Shown piece after piece: positions 19,610 to 27,876 of a stretch of DNA of 64,000 nt. This DNA is from Candidatus Binatia bacterium (GTDB lineage Bacteria > Desulfobacterota > Binatia > UBA9968 > JAJDTQ01): contig OX638375.1 in the NCBI GenBank assembly GCA_951813575.1, forward strand, positions 744,001-808,000, given 5' to 3'. Both the position numbers and the translations under genes were made by a program. Position 1 is the stretch's first letter; every line of letters begins with the position of its first letter. The notes beneath the pieces are model-generated. The model made no database searches. It was not told the origin of the DNA and saw only the letters and a program-made list of their open reading frames with translations.

Positions 19610-19729
19610 CTCTTCCAGGCTTCATGTTTTCAGTCGGAAGGCGATGTCGCACAGCTCTCGCGAGGCTTCTACTACGACGGCAGAACTTCGTTCAAGAGAC
19701 CCGCGTGGCGAACATTCGGAGGAGTAGCC

Positions 19730-20545
19730 ATGGAAATTGAACACCGATACGTGGACGTTGACGGGCTCAGGACATTTTATCTGACCGCGGGGCGCGGCCA
19801 TCCGGTGGTGCTGATCCACGGAGGCTCGCCGGGAGTCTGCGCCCTCGTCGCCTGGAAGCTCAACATGGAGCCGCTGGCCGCTTCGGGTCTTTGCCTGTAC
19901 GCGTTCGACCAGGCCGGGTTCGGACACACCGCGAACCCCAGGGACCATTCCTTCGAGTACAGGGTCGCCCACGCGCGGGCGTTCATCGACGCACTGGGGC
20001 TGAAGCGTTTCCATCTCATCGGCAATTCCATGGGCGCCTACATCGCTGCGCGGATCGCGTTGGAGGATCCGCGGGCCAAGCGTCTGGTGCTCGTGTCGAG
20101 CGGCACGCTGGCGCCCCAAGGGTCGGCCGAAGCCGCCGCCCAGGGCAAACGGCATGCCCAGGAGCTAAGGAAATACACCCCCTCTATCGAGAACATGCGC
20201 GCCGTCACCCTGAAGACGTTTTTCCACAGCGAGCTCGTCACCGAGGATCTCGTTGCGGAGCGTTACGAGATGAGCACGGGACCCCGCTTCGAAGCCATCC
20301 AAAAGCGCTGGGCGGCGCCCCCCCACAAGTCCCTGGTGGACGAGCTTCCGAACATCCGCAACAAGACGCTCATCCTCTGGGGGAGGAACGACCACGGCGT
20401 CGCGCTGGAAAGAGGGGTCTTGCTGTTCGAGGCGCTTCCCGACGCGGAGCTCCACGTCTTCAACGAGTGCGGCCACTGGGTCTTCTGGGATCAGGCGAAA
20501 CGGTTCAACAGCCTCGTCGGCGACTTCCTGTCGCAACCGGACTGA
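19730..20545 (+). CDS. Alpha/beta hydrolase
   Basis: 271 residues from the ATG at 19730, which follows a strong GGAGGAG ribosome site. It is a complete alpha/beta hydrolase fold: HGGSPG oxyanion region, the nucleophile elbow GNSMGAY (Ser near 101), an acid in WGRNDHG and the catalytic His in NECGHWVFWDQ. It resembles meta-cleavage product hydrolases (2-hydroxymuconic semialdehyde or HOPDA hydrolase type), which would fit the nearby Rieske oxygenase, but the exact C-C or ester substrate cannot be read. It points opposite to the transport and oxygenase genes around it, so it has its own promoter in the 120-base gap to the permease. Confidence 0.88.
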   Translation: MEIEHRYVDVDGLRTFYLTAGRGHPVVLIHGGSPGVCALVAWKLNMEPLAASGLCLYAFDQAGFGHTANPRDHSFEYRVAHARAFIDALGLKRFHLIGNSMGAYIAARIALEDPRAKRLVLVSSGTLAPQGSAEAAAQGKRHAQELRKYTPSIENMRAVTLKTFFHSELVTEDLVAERYEMSTGPRFEAIQKRWAAPPHKSLVDELPNIRNKTLILWGRNDHGVALERGVLLFEALPDAELHVFNECGHWVFWDQAKRFNSLVGDFLSQPD

Positions 20546-20554
20546 CGTCTTCCG

Positions 20555-20779
20555 TCACGGGGGCGCGGCGGTGCGAGCACTACGCCCCCAGCACTTGGGG
20601 GCGGCCCTGGCCGTCCCGAAAGAGAACGAGGTCTTCCCCAGAAGCCGGACGAAGCTCGGCCTTTCCTTCGCGTCAGCCGAGATGCCGACGGGCCACCAGT
20701 AACGCCGGAGCAGGTCGCCCATCGGCGTGCCTGCCCCGACGCGGGTAAGGGTTTCGTTCTCTTCCCGGGTCATCGTCAC
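20555..20779 (-). pseudogene. Rieske oxygenase N-terminal fragment (frameshifted)
   Basis: The first 48 residues or so (TREENETLTRVGAGTPMGD, then LLRRYWWPVGIS) closely match the N-terminus of the intact Rieske oxygenase at 22248-23468. At about 20636-20639 one G is missing from a CTGGGGGAAGAC-type stretch, shifting the frame. In the restored frame the family sequence EDLVLFRDGQGRPQVLGA continues until TAG at 20580-20582, where Tyr is expected. Weak CSHRRA similarity carries on for a few codons and the copy then ends against the hydrolase gene. It is therefore the first fifth of a decayed paralogue, lying 12 bases downstream of the binding-protein gene. Confidence 0.85.
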
Positions 20780-20791
20780 CGGCCGCCGGCG

Positions 20792-21892
20792 CTACTTCTT
20801 CTTTTTCGGCTTGGCGGCCGGGAGTCCGAGCAACTCCTGATACTCCCGGTTGTACTCGTCCCACTTGCGTGCACACTCCGCTCCGCAAATGGCGACGTAC
20901 TTCCCCTTGGCCAGGGGATGCTTCTTGGATGCCGGATCCCAGGGGAACCCGCGGTAGGCGTAGTCTTCGAGCACGCTCTGCCCGCCCGTGGTAATCCACA
21001 GAGCCCAGAGCTGCGTCGTTGCCGGCGTCTTCGACCACTTGGCGACGTACAGCCGCGTCCCGATCTCCAGAGGAACGGGATCCGGCAGGACGAACTTGAC
21101 GTTCTTCACGCCCTTGTCGATCATCCGGTTGGCCGTATGATAGTTGACGCCGCAGGCCAACGGATATTCTCCGGAGGCCACCTTCCGCATGATCGTACCT
21201 TGTCCCCGGGTCAGCACGGCGCCGTTGGCAACGACCCCCTTGATCCACTTCAGAATCCACTCACGGGTCTTGGGGTCATGTTGAAACGCCTGATACTTGT
21301 TGCGCGTATCGATCAGGAACTTCCCCTTCCACATGGGGTCGAGGCAGGCGTCCCAGCTCGTGGGCTCCTTGCCTTTCGGCACCAGCGTGGGGTTCCAGGC
21401 GTTGCCCCTGGCATTGCCCGTTGTGGACAGGAAATTGCCTTCGGGGTCCATGCCCCTCGGATCCAGCTTGGGCCAGCCCGCGGGGATGTGCTTGTTGAGC
21501 TCCTCGTAGCTGAAAGGAGGCTTGACGAACGCGCCCTCCTTCCAGTACTGGGCCTGGAACTCGCTGGCGATGTGCATGATGTCGTAAGGCGGGTTCGTTC
21601 CCTGCTTGTACTGGATGAGGAACTGCCCGAAGGGTCCGATGCCCACCTCCCGCTTGTACGAGATGCTCTTGATGAACGGGTAGGCCTTGCTGAAGGCGGG
21701 GAGCACGTTCTTGGTATCCGGTTTGGGCCAGTCCAGGGACATCCTGAGCTTGCCGCCGGTCTTCGCCATCTCGGCCTTGGACGCCGCCACGAGCTGCTCG
21801 TAGGCGTTGCCGGCCCCGAATGCAGACGGCACTGCGAAGAGAAAGAGCCCGACCATTGCCAACGCACACAATCCCTGTTTGCGTATCTTCAT
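20792..21892 (-). CDS. ABC transporter substrate-binding protein (extracellular, type 2)
   Basis: 366 residues from the ATG at 21892. A clear signal peptide (KQGLCALAMVGLFLFAVPSAFGAG) is followed by a PBP2-type binding protein of the iron/polyamine/thiamine-like class: LVAASKAEMAKTGGKL, PYDIMHIASEFQAQYWKEG, WKGKFLIDTRNKYQAF, GVVANGAVLTRGQGTIMRKVASGEY, and DYAYRGFPWDPASKKHPLAKGK near the C-terminus. The tail ends in lysines. It probably serves the two-domain permease at 17840-19609, although the hydrolase gene and a Rieske fragment now lie between them. Ligand unknown; proximity to a cupin and an oxygenase suggests an organic acid or aromatic. Confidence 0.85.
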   Translation of the reverse strand: MKIRKQGLCALAMVGLFLFAVPSAFGAGNAYEQLVAASKAEMAKTGGKLRMSLDWPKPDTKNVLPAFSKAYPFIKSISYKREVGIGPFGQFLIQYKQGTNPPYDIMHIASEFQAQYWKEGAFVKPPFSYEELNKHIPAGWPKLDPRGMDPEGNFLSTTGNARGNAWNPTLVPKGKEPTSWDACLDPMWKGKFLIDTRNKYQAFQHDPKTREWILKWIKGVVANGAVLTRGQGTIMRKVASGEYPLACGVNYHTANRMIDKGVKNVKFVLPDPVPLEIGTRLYVAKWSKTPATTQLWALWITTGGQSVLEDYAYRGFPWDPASKKHPLAKGKYVAICGAECARKWDEYNREYQELLGLPAAKPKKKK

Positions 21893-21915
21893 CGTCGTTC
21901 CTCCCTTTTCCGGAC

Positions 21916-22233
21916 CTATCTCTGGTACGCCTCCGCGTACCGGAGCACCTTGACCCCCTTGGGCGCCCGCGTGGGACCGTACGGCGTGCCGCCCTCGATG
22001 AACACGCACGCCCCCGCCGTATACAGCGTATCGCCGATCTCCACCTCCCCTTCGAGCACGTAGAACATTTCGTTGAACGGATGGCTGTGCACCGGAATGT
22101 CGGTGTCGGGCCCCCAGTGGCGGATCATCACCGAGGGGCCCCCGCCTTCCTTGTTGCTGTAGAGGTGCTTGGTCTGCCCGCGCGCGGTCTTGATCATCTC
22201 GACACTGTTCTCGTTGACGCTGTGGACCGCCAT
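21916..22233 (-). CDS. Small cupin-domain protein
   Basis: 105 residues forming one cupin-2 barrel. Motif 1 is reduced to VHSHPFNEMFYVLEGEVEIG (two His and one Glu as metal ligands) and motif 2 is GACVFIEGGTPYGPTRA, where the usual second-motif His is replaced by Tyr. It lies between the Rieske oxygenase and the binding-protein gene on the same strand (gaps of 14 and 23 bases), so it is probably part of that operon. Such single-domain cupins often act as small dioxygenases, isomerases or ligand-binding proteins; no specific reaction is supported. Confidence 0.85.
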   Translation of the reverse strand: MAVHSVNENSVEMIKTARGQTKHLYSNKEGGGPSVMIRHWGPDTDIPVHSHPFNEMFYVLEGEVEIGDTLYTAGACVFIEGGTPYGPTRAPKGVKVLRYAEAYQR

Positions 22234-22247
22234 GTCCCCTACCCCCT

Positions 22248-23468
22248 TCAGGATGAAGTCGAGCCTTCAAGCTCCTGGCGCTCTGCCTCGGAAACCCATC
22301 GCTCGTAGGCCGTGATGACCACCCGCTGATTCTTCCCGGGATCCCGCATGACATTCTTGGGATCACGCCCGAGCCGCACGTTCTCCATCTCCCGGAGGTA
22401 CATGCTCCGCAGGCGGATGATGCCGTCGTCGATGGTGGACGAGAGGTTCTCCTTCTCCCGGTCCACCCGCGGACCCAGGCTGTCCACCACCATGCCGTCC
22501 TCGATGAAGTGCAGCGGCGGGATATCGTAGCCGAGGACGGGGTTGTCCGAATCCCGGTATTCCTTGTAGGGCTCGATGAAGTCCTTGGCGGGCTTCCAGC
22601 GGGCGCTGAAAGGATCGCCTTCGTACTTGCCGGGATTGTCCGCGGGCTTGAACCGGACCCGCATGAGCAGCGTGTGGGTGTCGTCGATGGGCACGCTCCA
22701 GCGCGCCGCCGACACCGGAGTGCCGCCGGACGGACCCTTGAGGTAGCGGCCGCCGCTGCCGCCGCAGCTTATGCCCGGCATCAGCAGATGGTGCTCGCGG
22801 TAGTTGAACTCACCGGGCTTGTCCGACTTCCGGTAGGCCTTGTAGACGAGCCCCCACCGGGTCTCCTCGAACCCCAGATCGGGCTCGGTGCTGCGGATGT
22901 CCGGCCAGGCGCCGCCGTGGGTGAAGCTCGGGTGCACCGGGTCGAGGCCGTTCTCCACGCACTGGAGCCAGTTGCAGTCCTGCAAACCCTGCACGGTGAC
23001 GTAGGTTTCGCCGTCTCCCACGAGAAAGTCGTAACGGGGCAGAAGCGGCGCCGGTTCGGGGCCGAGATAGGCGAACACGAGCCCGCCGAGCTCCTCCACC
23101 GGATAGGCGAGCTGGCGGATGCCGTCCTTCAGCTTGCTCTCCGGAGGCTCCCCGGGGGTTTGCAGAAGGCGGCCTTCGACGTCGTACAGCCAGCCGTGGT
23201 ACCGGCATCGTACCCCGCCCGTCTCCACGTCTCCCAGGCACAGGTTCGCGCGCCGGTGCGCGCAGTAGGCCCCCAGCACCCCCACCCTGCCCTTGCCGTC
23301 CCGGAACAGCACCAGGTCTTCGCCCATGACCCTGATGAACGTGGGCCTGTCCTTCAGATGCGCCGAGATCCCCACCGGCCACCAGTACCGCCGGAGCAGC
23401 TCTCCCATGGGCGTGCCGCGCCCGGTCTGGGTGAGCGTCGCGTTTTCCTGTCGGGTCGTCATCTCCAT
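22248..23468 (-). CDS. Rieske [2Fe-2S] aromatic-ring-hydroxylating oxygenase, large subunit
   Basis: 406 residues in the phthalate-4,5-dioxygenase-like group. The Rieske centre is C69-A-H71 and C88-R-Y-H91. The mononuclear iron site lies in NGLDPVHPSFTH with H179 and H184 as ligands; D176 is the conserved acid linking it to the Rieske centre. The N-terminus (ENATLTQTGRGTPMGELLRRY) is typical of this group. No reductase or ferredoxin gene is next to it, so electron transfer must come from elsewhere. A truncated, frameshifted paralogue lies at 20555-20779. The divergent gap to grdB (153 bases) holds the promoters for both directions. Confidence 0.93.
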   Translation of the reverse strand: MEMTTRQENATLTQTGRGTPMGELLRRYWWPVGISAHLKDRPTFIRVMGEDLVLFRDGKGRVGVLGAYCAHRRANLCLGDVETGGVRCRYHGWLYDVEGRLLQTPGEPPESKLKDGIRQLAYPVEELGGLVFAYLGPEPAPLLPRYDFLVGDGETYVTVQGLQDCNWLQCVENGLDPVHPSFTHGGAWPDIRSTEPDLGFEETRWGLVYKAYRKSDKPGEFNYREHHLLMPGISCGGSGGRYLKGPSGGTPVSAARWSVPIDDTHTLLMRVRFKPADNPGKYEGDPFSARWKPAKDFIEPYKEYRDSDNPVLGYDIPPLHFIEDGMVVDSLGPRVDREKENLSSTIDDGIIRLRSMYLREMENVRLGRDPKNVMRDPGKNQRVVITAYERWVSEAERQELEGSTSS

Positions 23469-23621
23469 GATGCGCCACCTCCGGTCCGCGTTCAGGTGAC
23501 CCCCCTATAGGCCAGGTCGTCGCGGCCCGTCAAGGGTTCGCCGCCGCGCCCTTGCATGGCATCCGGGTCTTCGCTACCGTGGTCCGTGTCGTCCAGTCCG
23601 TCAAAGACAAGGAGGCCTTCC

Positions 23622-24950
23622 ATGAAACGCGTGGCACACGTCGTGAACCAGTTCTTCGCCGGCATCGGCGGCGAAGAGAAGGCGGATGTCGCCGCCGGAA
23701 CCCTCGAAACCCTGGCCGGGCCGTCGCGGGGGCTGCAACGGCTGCTGAAGGACGAGGCGGAGGTGGCGCTCACCATCTACTTCGGCGACAACCACTTTCA
23801 CGAAGAGCCCGAGGAGGCCCGGGCCGCCCTCCTGAAGGAGATCGAGGCGGCGGACGCGGAGGTGATCGTGCTCGGGCCGGCGTTCAATGCCGGCCGCTAC
23901 GGTCTGGCCTGCGTCGAGATCGGCCACATGGTCGCCACGGAGCTGGACCGCGTGTGCGTCACCGCCATGCACGAGGACAACCCGGCGGTGGACACCTACC
24001 GCCAATACCACGACCCTCGGCTTTTCCTCTTCCCCACCGCGGAGACCGCCGGCGGCATGGGCAAGGCCCTGGAGGATCTGGCGCGGTTCGTCCTCGAGCG
24101 GCTCCGGGAAGAGCCCGTGGGGGCGGCGGAGGACGAGGGCTACCTGTCCCGAGGCATCCGCATCCAGGAAGAGAGCGGCCGGACCGGAGCCGACCGCGCC
24201 CTCGACATGCTGCTCGACAAGATCGAGGGCCGGGCCTTCGCCACCGAGATTCCCATGCAGACCTGGGACCGGGTGGCGCCGGCCGCCGCGGTGAAGCAGG
24301 TGGGCAAGGCCAAGATCGCGCTGGTCACCACCAGCGGCGTGGTGCCGTGGGGGAACCCGGACGGTTTCAAGACCTTCCGCAACACCTTCTGGCGCAAGTA
24401 TCCCGTGGCGGAGCTCAAGACCATGGAACCCGGCATGTGGGAAGCCGTGCACGGCGGATACAACGTGGCCAACATGAACGCGAACCCGCTGTACGGGGTT
24501 CCCCTGGACGCCCTGCGGGAGCTCCAGCAGGAAGGGAAATACGAGGACCTCTACCCCGCCTACTACGTCATCCCCGGCAACCAGGGATCGCCCGCGGCCA
24601 TGCAGCGGGTGGGCCAGGAGATCGCGGCGGAGATCAAGGCCAACAGCGTGGACGCCGTGCTGTTGGTGAGCACGTGAGGCACCTGCAGTCGCAGCGGAGC
24701 TGTGATCAGTAAAGAGCTGGACCGTGCCGGAGTTCCCGTGTCGATGATCAGCGCCATGTTCCCGCTGGCGGAGCAGGTGGGCGCCAGCCGCATCGTCAAG
24801 GGCGTCAAGATTCCCCATCCCTGCGGCGACCCGAGCCTGCCGCCGGAGGTCGACGAGAAGCTGCGCAAGTCCATCGTCGAGACCGCCCTCCACGCGCTCG
24901 AGGAAGAAATCGAGGAGAGCACCGTGTTCACGCCGGAAGCGGCGTCATGA
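23622..24950 (+). CDS. grdB: Glycine/sarcosine/betaine reductase component B, selenoprotein (GrdB-like), TGA read as selenocysteine
   Basis: The gene starts at ATG 23622 behind an AAGGAGG site. A TGA at 24675-24677 falls at residue 352. It is not the end: the same frame continues for 90 more codons and matches the GrdB C-terminus. Around the TGA the protein reads VLLVST-U-GTCSRSGAVISKELDRAG and later IPHPCGDPSLPPE. In GrdB of amino-acid-fermenting clostridia this position is the catalytic selenocysteine of a U-x-x-C motif. Total about 442 residues, the family length. Component B binds the substrate and forms a selenium-bound carboxymethyl group with GrdE. A SECIS-like hairpin follows the TGA. 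Here UxxCxxC has become UxxCxxS. Actual decoding depends on SelA/B/C genes outside the window. Confidence 0.9.
24689..24705 (+). promoter_or_regulatory. Bacterial SECIS-like hairpin for UGA decoding
   Basis: Eleven bases after the TGA of grdB, TCGCAGC pairs with GCTGTGA (7 bp, one G-U) around a GGA loop. Stem position, short loop and a G in the first loop positions fit the general bacterial SECIS rule that the loop lies about 16-37 bases downstream of UGA. The hairpin is inside the coding sequence, as in other bacterial selenoprotein genes. Pairing was done by eye. Confidence 0.7.
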
Positions 24951-26272
24951 GCGCGAGCCGGCATGCCACGCCGCTGGAGCTGGCGGATTTCCCGGTGGAC
25001 GACCTCCGGTTCGGCGAAAAGCTGCACTACGCCGGCCGGAGACTGGAAGTGGATGAAGCCGAGCTGGTGGAGATCGCTTCACGGGACCGCAGGATCCTCT
25101 CCGCCAGGCTCGACATCGTGCGTCCCGGCGAGCGGGTGCGGGTGACCGGGATCCGCGACGTGGTGGAGCCCAGGGTCAAGGTGGACGGCACCGGCCAGGT
25201 GTTCCCCGGTATCACCAACCCGGTGGTTCCGGTAGGCGCCGGCCGTACCCACCGGCTGTCCGGCATGACCCTCATCACCACGGCCGAATACGAGGGCACC
25301 ATCCGCACCGGCACCACCGCCCAGCGAAGCGCCATCCTCGACATGTGGGGGCCGGGGGCGGAGCTCACGGGCTTCAGTCGGTTGCCGGGTCTGGTGCTGA
25401 CTTTCCGGCTCCCGCCGGACCTGATCGAGGCCGAGGCCCACCAGGCGATACAGGGCGCCGAGTACAGGGTGGCGCAACGGCTTGCCGAGGCCACCGTCGC
25501 GGCCGAGCCCGCCGACGTCCACACGCACGGCGCCGCCCACGGAAACCCGCGCCTGCCCAAGACCGTGGTCATCGTGGGCTGCATCACCGAATCGGAGCAT
25601 CTGCCCTCCGGCCTGGGCTACTACGGACTGCCGGTCCGCGAATCACTGAGCACCGTGGTTCATCCCAACGAACTGCTGGACGGCGCGGTCACGGGCAGCA
25701 CCATGAAGACCATCGCCTACTCCCCGACCACCTGGGACTGGCAAAACCAGCCGCTGGCCCTGAGCGTGTCCCGGGAGCACGGCCGCCGGCTCGATTTCGC
25801 CGGCGTGGTGCTGCAACGCATACGCTTCGAGAGCTTCCGGGAGAAGGAAGTGGCGGCGCACAACGCGGCACAGGTGGCCCGGGCGCTGGGCGCGGAGGCG
25901 GCCCTCGTCACCTGGATCGGCTCCGGCAATGCCTTCCTGGAGGTCATGCTGACCGTGCATGCGTGTGAGCAGAAGGGGATCAAGACCGTGCTGGTCACCT
26001 ACGAGTACGGCGGCAAGGACGGCGTGGACTCGCCGCTCCTGTTCTACGATGACACGGCCGATGCGGTGGTGAGCACCGGTAGCCGTGACCTTGCCCTGGA
26101 GCTGCCGCCCGCCGACCGGGTTGTCGGCGCCTACGAACGGCTCCAGGTCCTCAACTACCCCGGCGCCCCCGTGGTCTCGGCCCTCGACGCCATGAGCCTT
26201 GACGCCGTCGACGCCATTATCGGCGGCACGGACCTGTGGGGCGGCCGGAACTGGACCTGCCGGGCACACTGA
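24947..26272 (+). CDS. Glycine/sarcosine/betaine reductase component B subunit (GrdE-like)
   Basis: 441 residues; its ATG overlaps the grdB stop (ATGA), so the two are coupled. Family segments: RRLEVDEAELVEIASRD, DIVRPGERVRVTGIRDVVEPRVKVDG, PGITNPVVPVGAGRTHRLSG, GTDLWGGRNW near the end. In clostridial GrdE the proprotein is cleaved at an Asn-Cys pair and the cysteine becomes the pyruvoyl group. The matching stretch here is LLDGAVTGSTMKTIAYSP, with Ser251-Thr252 in place of Asn-Cys, so a pyruvoyl cofactor formed in the usual way looks unlikely. The alignment to GrdE is from memory. The reductase may use a different chemistry or substrate. Confidence 0.88.
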   Translation: MSASRHATPLELADFPVDDLRFGEKLHYAGRRLEVDEAELVEIASRDRRILSARLDIVRPGERVRVTGIRDVVEPRVKVDGTGQVFPGITNPVVPVGAGRTHRLSGMTLITTAEYEGTIRTGTTAQRSAILDMWGPGAELTGFSRLPGLVLTFRLPPDLIEAEAHQAIQGAEYRVAQRLAEATVAAEPADVHTHGAAHGNPRLPKTVVIVGCITESEHLPSGLGYYGLPVRESLSTVVHPNELLDGAVTGSTMKTIAYSPTTWDWQNQPLALSVSREHGRRLDFAGVVLQRIRFESFREKEVAAHNAAQVARALGAEAALVTWIGSGNAFLEVMLTVHACEQKGIKTVLVTYEYGGKDGVDSPLLFYDDTADAVVSTGSRDLALELPPADRVVGAYERLQVLNYPGAPVVSALDAMSLDAVDAIIGGTDLWGGRNWTCRAH

Positions 26273-26332
26273 GTTCATGTCCGGTCCCGTTTACGCCCAC
26301 GGACCGGGCGCCGTAGAAATCAGATGTCCGAT

Positions 26333-26361
26333 GCACGGGCGGGTTTCAAACCCGCCCGTGC
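26333..26361. repeat. Perfect 14-bp palindrome (REP-like), between grdE and VOC gene
   Basis: Arms GCACGGGCGGGTTT and AAACCCGCCCGTGC are perfect complements around a single C. A degenerate version of the same sequence (gggtggatttgagacccgccc) lies at 27877-27905, in the next-but-one intergenic gap. The pair looks like a dispersed REP-type element. As RNA it would form a strong stem without a T-tract, so it may partly terminate or stabilise transcripts rather than act as a classic terminator. Confidence 0.75.
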
Positions 26362-26418
26362 CCGCATCGCGCCACCGGCCGATACAGGCTCCCGGACCGC
26401 GTCGGGGAAGGAAACACC

Positions 26419-26880
26419 ATGCCCGTTGAAGTCATCTGTATCGACCACGTATTCATCCCCGTCCGGGACCTTGCCGCGGCCGAAGCCTTCTACGACCGGG
26501 TCATGCCGGTCCTGAGCTTCCGGAAAGGCGCGGTGTCCGACAAGGTGTCGCCACGGGCGCGTTACGACAACCACCACCTCAGCTACTGGATCGTGCTCCA
26601 GAATGATCCGGATAGTCCGGCGGAATCGCGCGCCGCCCCGGGGTCTCCGTCCCACCTGTGCTTTCGCGTGGTGGACGAGCAGGCCGTAGACCGGGCCTGC
26701 AGGGAGCTTCGGGCCGCCGGTATCGAGGCAACCGAGCCGCGGGCCTACACCCAGTACTCCCCGGACTACTACGCGACTTTCTTCTCGGATCCCGATGGAT
26801 TGCTGCTGGAGGTCATCAACTTCAACGCCAGACGCCGGCGGCGCATGTTCGATTGGGACGCGGAGGGCAAAGGCTCGTAG
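26419..26880 (+). CDS. VOC (glyoxalase/bleomycin-resistance) family protein
   Basis: 153 residues with one VOC module: metal-ligand His in ICIDHVFIPVRD, the middle strand SPSHLCFRVVDEQ with a second His, and the terminal ligand Glu in DPDGLLLEVINFN. A GAAGGAAA ribosome site precedes the ATG. Single-module VOC proteins are isomerases, dioxygenases or binding proteins; the reaction is not determined. It is the third gene of the rightward grdB cluster. Confidence 0.88.
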   Translation: MPVEVICIDHVFIPVRDLAAAEAFYDRVMPVLSFRKGAVSDKVSPRARYDNHHLSYWIVLQNDPDSPAESRAAPGSPSHLCFRVVDEQAVDRACRELRAAGIEATEPRAYTQYSPDYYATFFSDPDGLLLEVINFNARRRRRMFDWDAEGKGS

Positions 26881-26934
26881 CGCGGTCGGGAGATTCCTGT
26901 TGCCAACGACACGCCCCCCGGGATAGGAAACCGT

Positions 26935-27870
26935 ATGAAAGCCGTGCGGATACACGAGTTCGGCGGTCTCGACAGCCTCAGGGTCGAGAAGGCGCCGACA
27001 CCGGAACCCCGGGACGGCGAGGTGCTCGTGCGGATTCATGCCGCCGGCATCAATCCGGTGGACTGGAAGACCTGCGCGGGTGAAGGAGTCGCGACGCGGC
27101 TCGACGATCCGTTCCCCTTCATCCCGGGCTGGGACGTGTCGGGGGTGGTAGAGAAGCTCGGCGCCAACGTCTCCGACTTCAAGGTCGGCGACAGGGTCTG
27201 CGGGATGGTGCGCTGGCACTGGGGAGGCGGCGGTTACGCGGAATACGTCGCCGCGCCGGCCTCGGATCTGGTGGCCAAACCCGACACTCTGGACGATGCG
27301 CAGGCCGCCGGGCTGCCGCTGGCGGCCCTGACCGCATGGCAGGCCCTTTTCGACACGGCCGGCCTTCAGGCCGGCCAGACCGTGCTGATTCACGCGGCCG
27401 CCGGCGGCGTGGGACACCTCGCGGTTCAACTCGCCACGTGGAAAGGCGCCCAGGTCATCGGCACGGCTTCGGCCCGCAACCAGGCGTTCCTGCGCGAGCT
27501 TGGCGTCCACCGCATCATCGACTACAACGAGGCCCGCTTCGAAGAGGTCGCCAAGGACGTAGACGTGGTGCTGGACTGCGTCGGCGGCGATGTCCAGGAA
27601 CGGTCCTGGGGCGTTCTCAAGCCCGGCGGCATGCTGGCTTCGATTCGCGGGAGACCCAGCTCGGAGCAAGCCGCGACCCGCGGGGTCCGGGCGCAGCACG
27701 TCTCGGTCCGCACCGATCCGCCGCAGCTTCACGCCATCGCCGACTTGGCCAAACAGGGGCACCTCCGGGTCCACGTCCATGATACGCTTCCACTGGACCA
27801 GGCGCGAAAGGCCCACGAGATGAGCAAAACGGGTCATGTCCGGGGCAAGCTGGCCCTGCGGGCAGGTTGA
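26935..27870 (+). CDS. NADP-dependent oxidoreductase, zinc-free MDR (quinone reductase-like)
   Basis: 311 residues of the medium-chain dehydrogenase/reductase superfamily. The N-terminal domain starts KAVRIHEFGGLDSLRVEK and carries INPVDWK and PGWDVSGVVEKLG. The nucleotide-binding site is HAAAGGVGHLAVQLA. The structural and catalytic zinc cysteines of alcohol dehydrogenases are absent, which fits quinone oxidoreductase or enoyl-reductase members. It sits between two VOC genes in the same direction and is probably part of one catabolic operon. Confidence 0.92.
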   Translation: MKAVRIHEFGGLDSLRVEKAPTPEPRDGEVLVRIHAAGINPVDWKTCAGEGVATRLDDPFPFIPGWDVSGVVEKLGANVSDFKVGDRVCGMVRWHWGGGGYAEYVAAPASDLVAKPDTLDDAQAAGLPLAALTAWQALFDTAGLQAGQTVLIHAAAGGVGHLAVQLATWKGAQVIGTASARNQAFLRELGVHRIIDYNEARFEEVAKDVDVVLDCVGGDVQERSWGVLKPGGMLASIRGRPSSEQAATRGVRAQHVSVRTDPPQLHAIADLAKQGHLRVHVHDTLPLDQARKAHEMSKTGHVRGKLALRAG

Positions 27871-27876
27871 TCACGG

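Noticed and set aside
18041-19729. Long upstream extension of the alpha/beta hydrolase frame
   Set aside because: The part before 19730 is antisense to the permease and lacks family similarity; a clear GGAGGAG site marks the start at 19730.
24678-24950. Separate small gene starting at GTG 24702
   Set aside because: It is the in-frame C-terminal part of grdB after a selenocysteine TGA; it has no ribosome site and matches the GrdB C-terminus.
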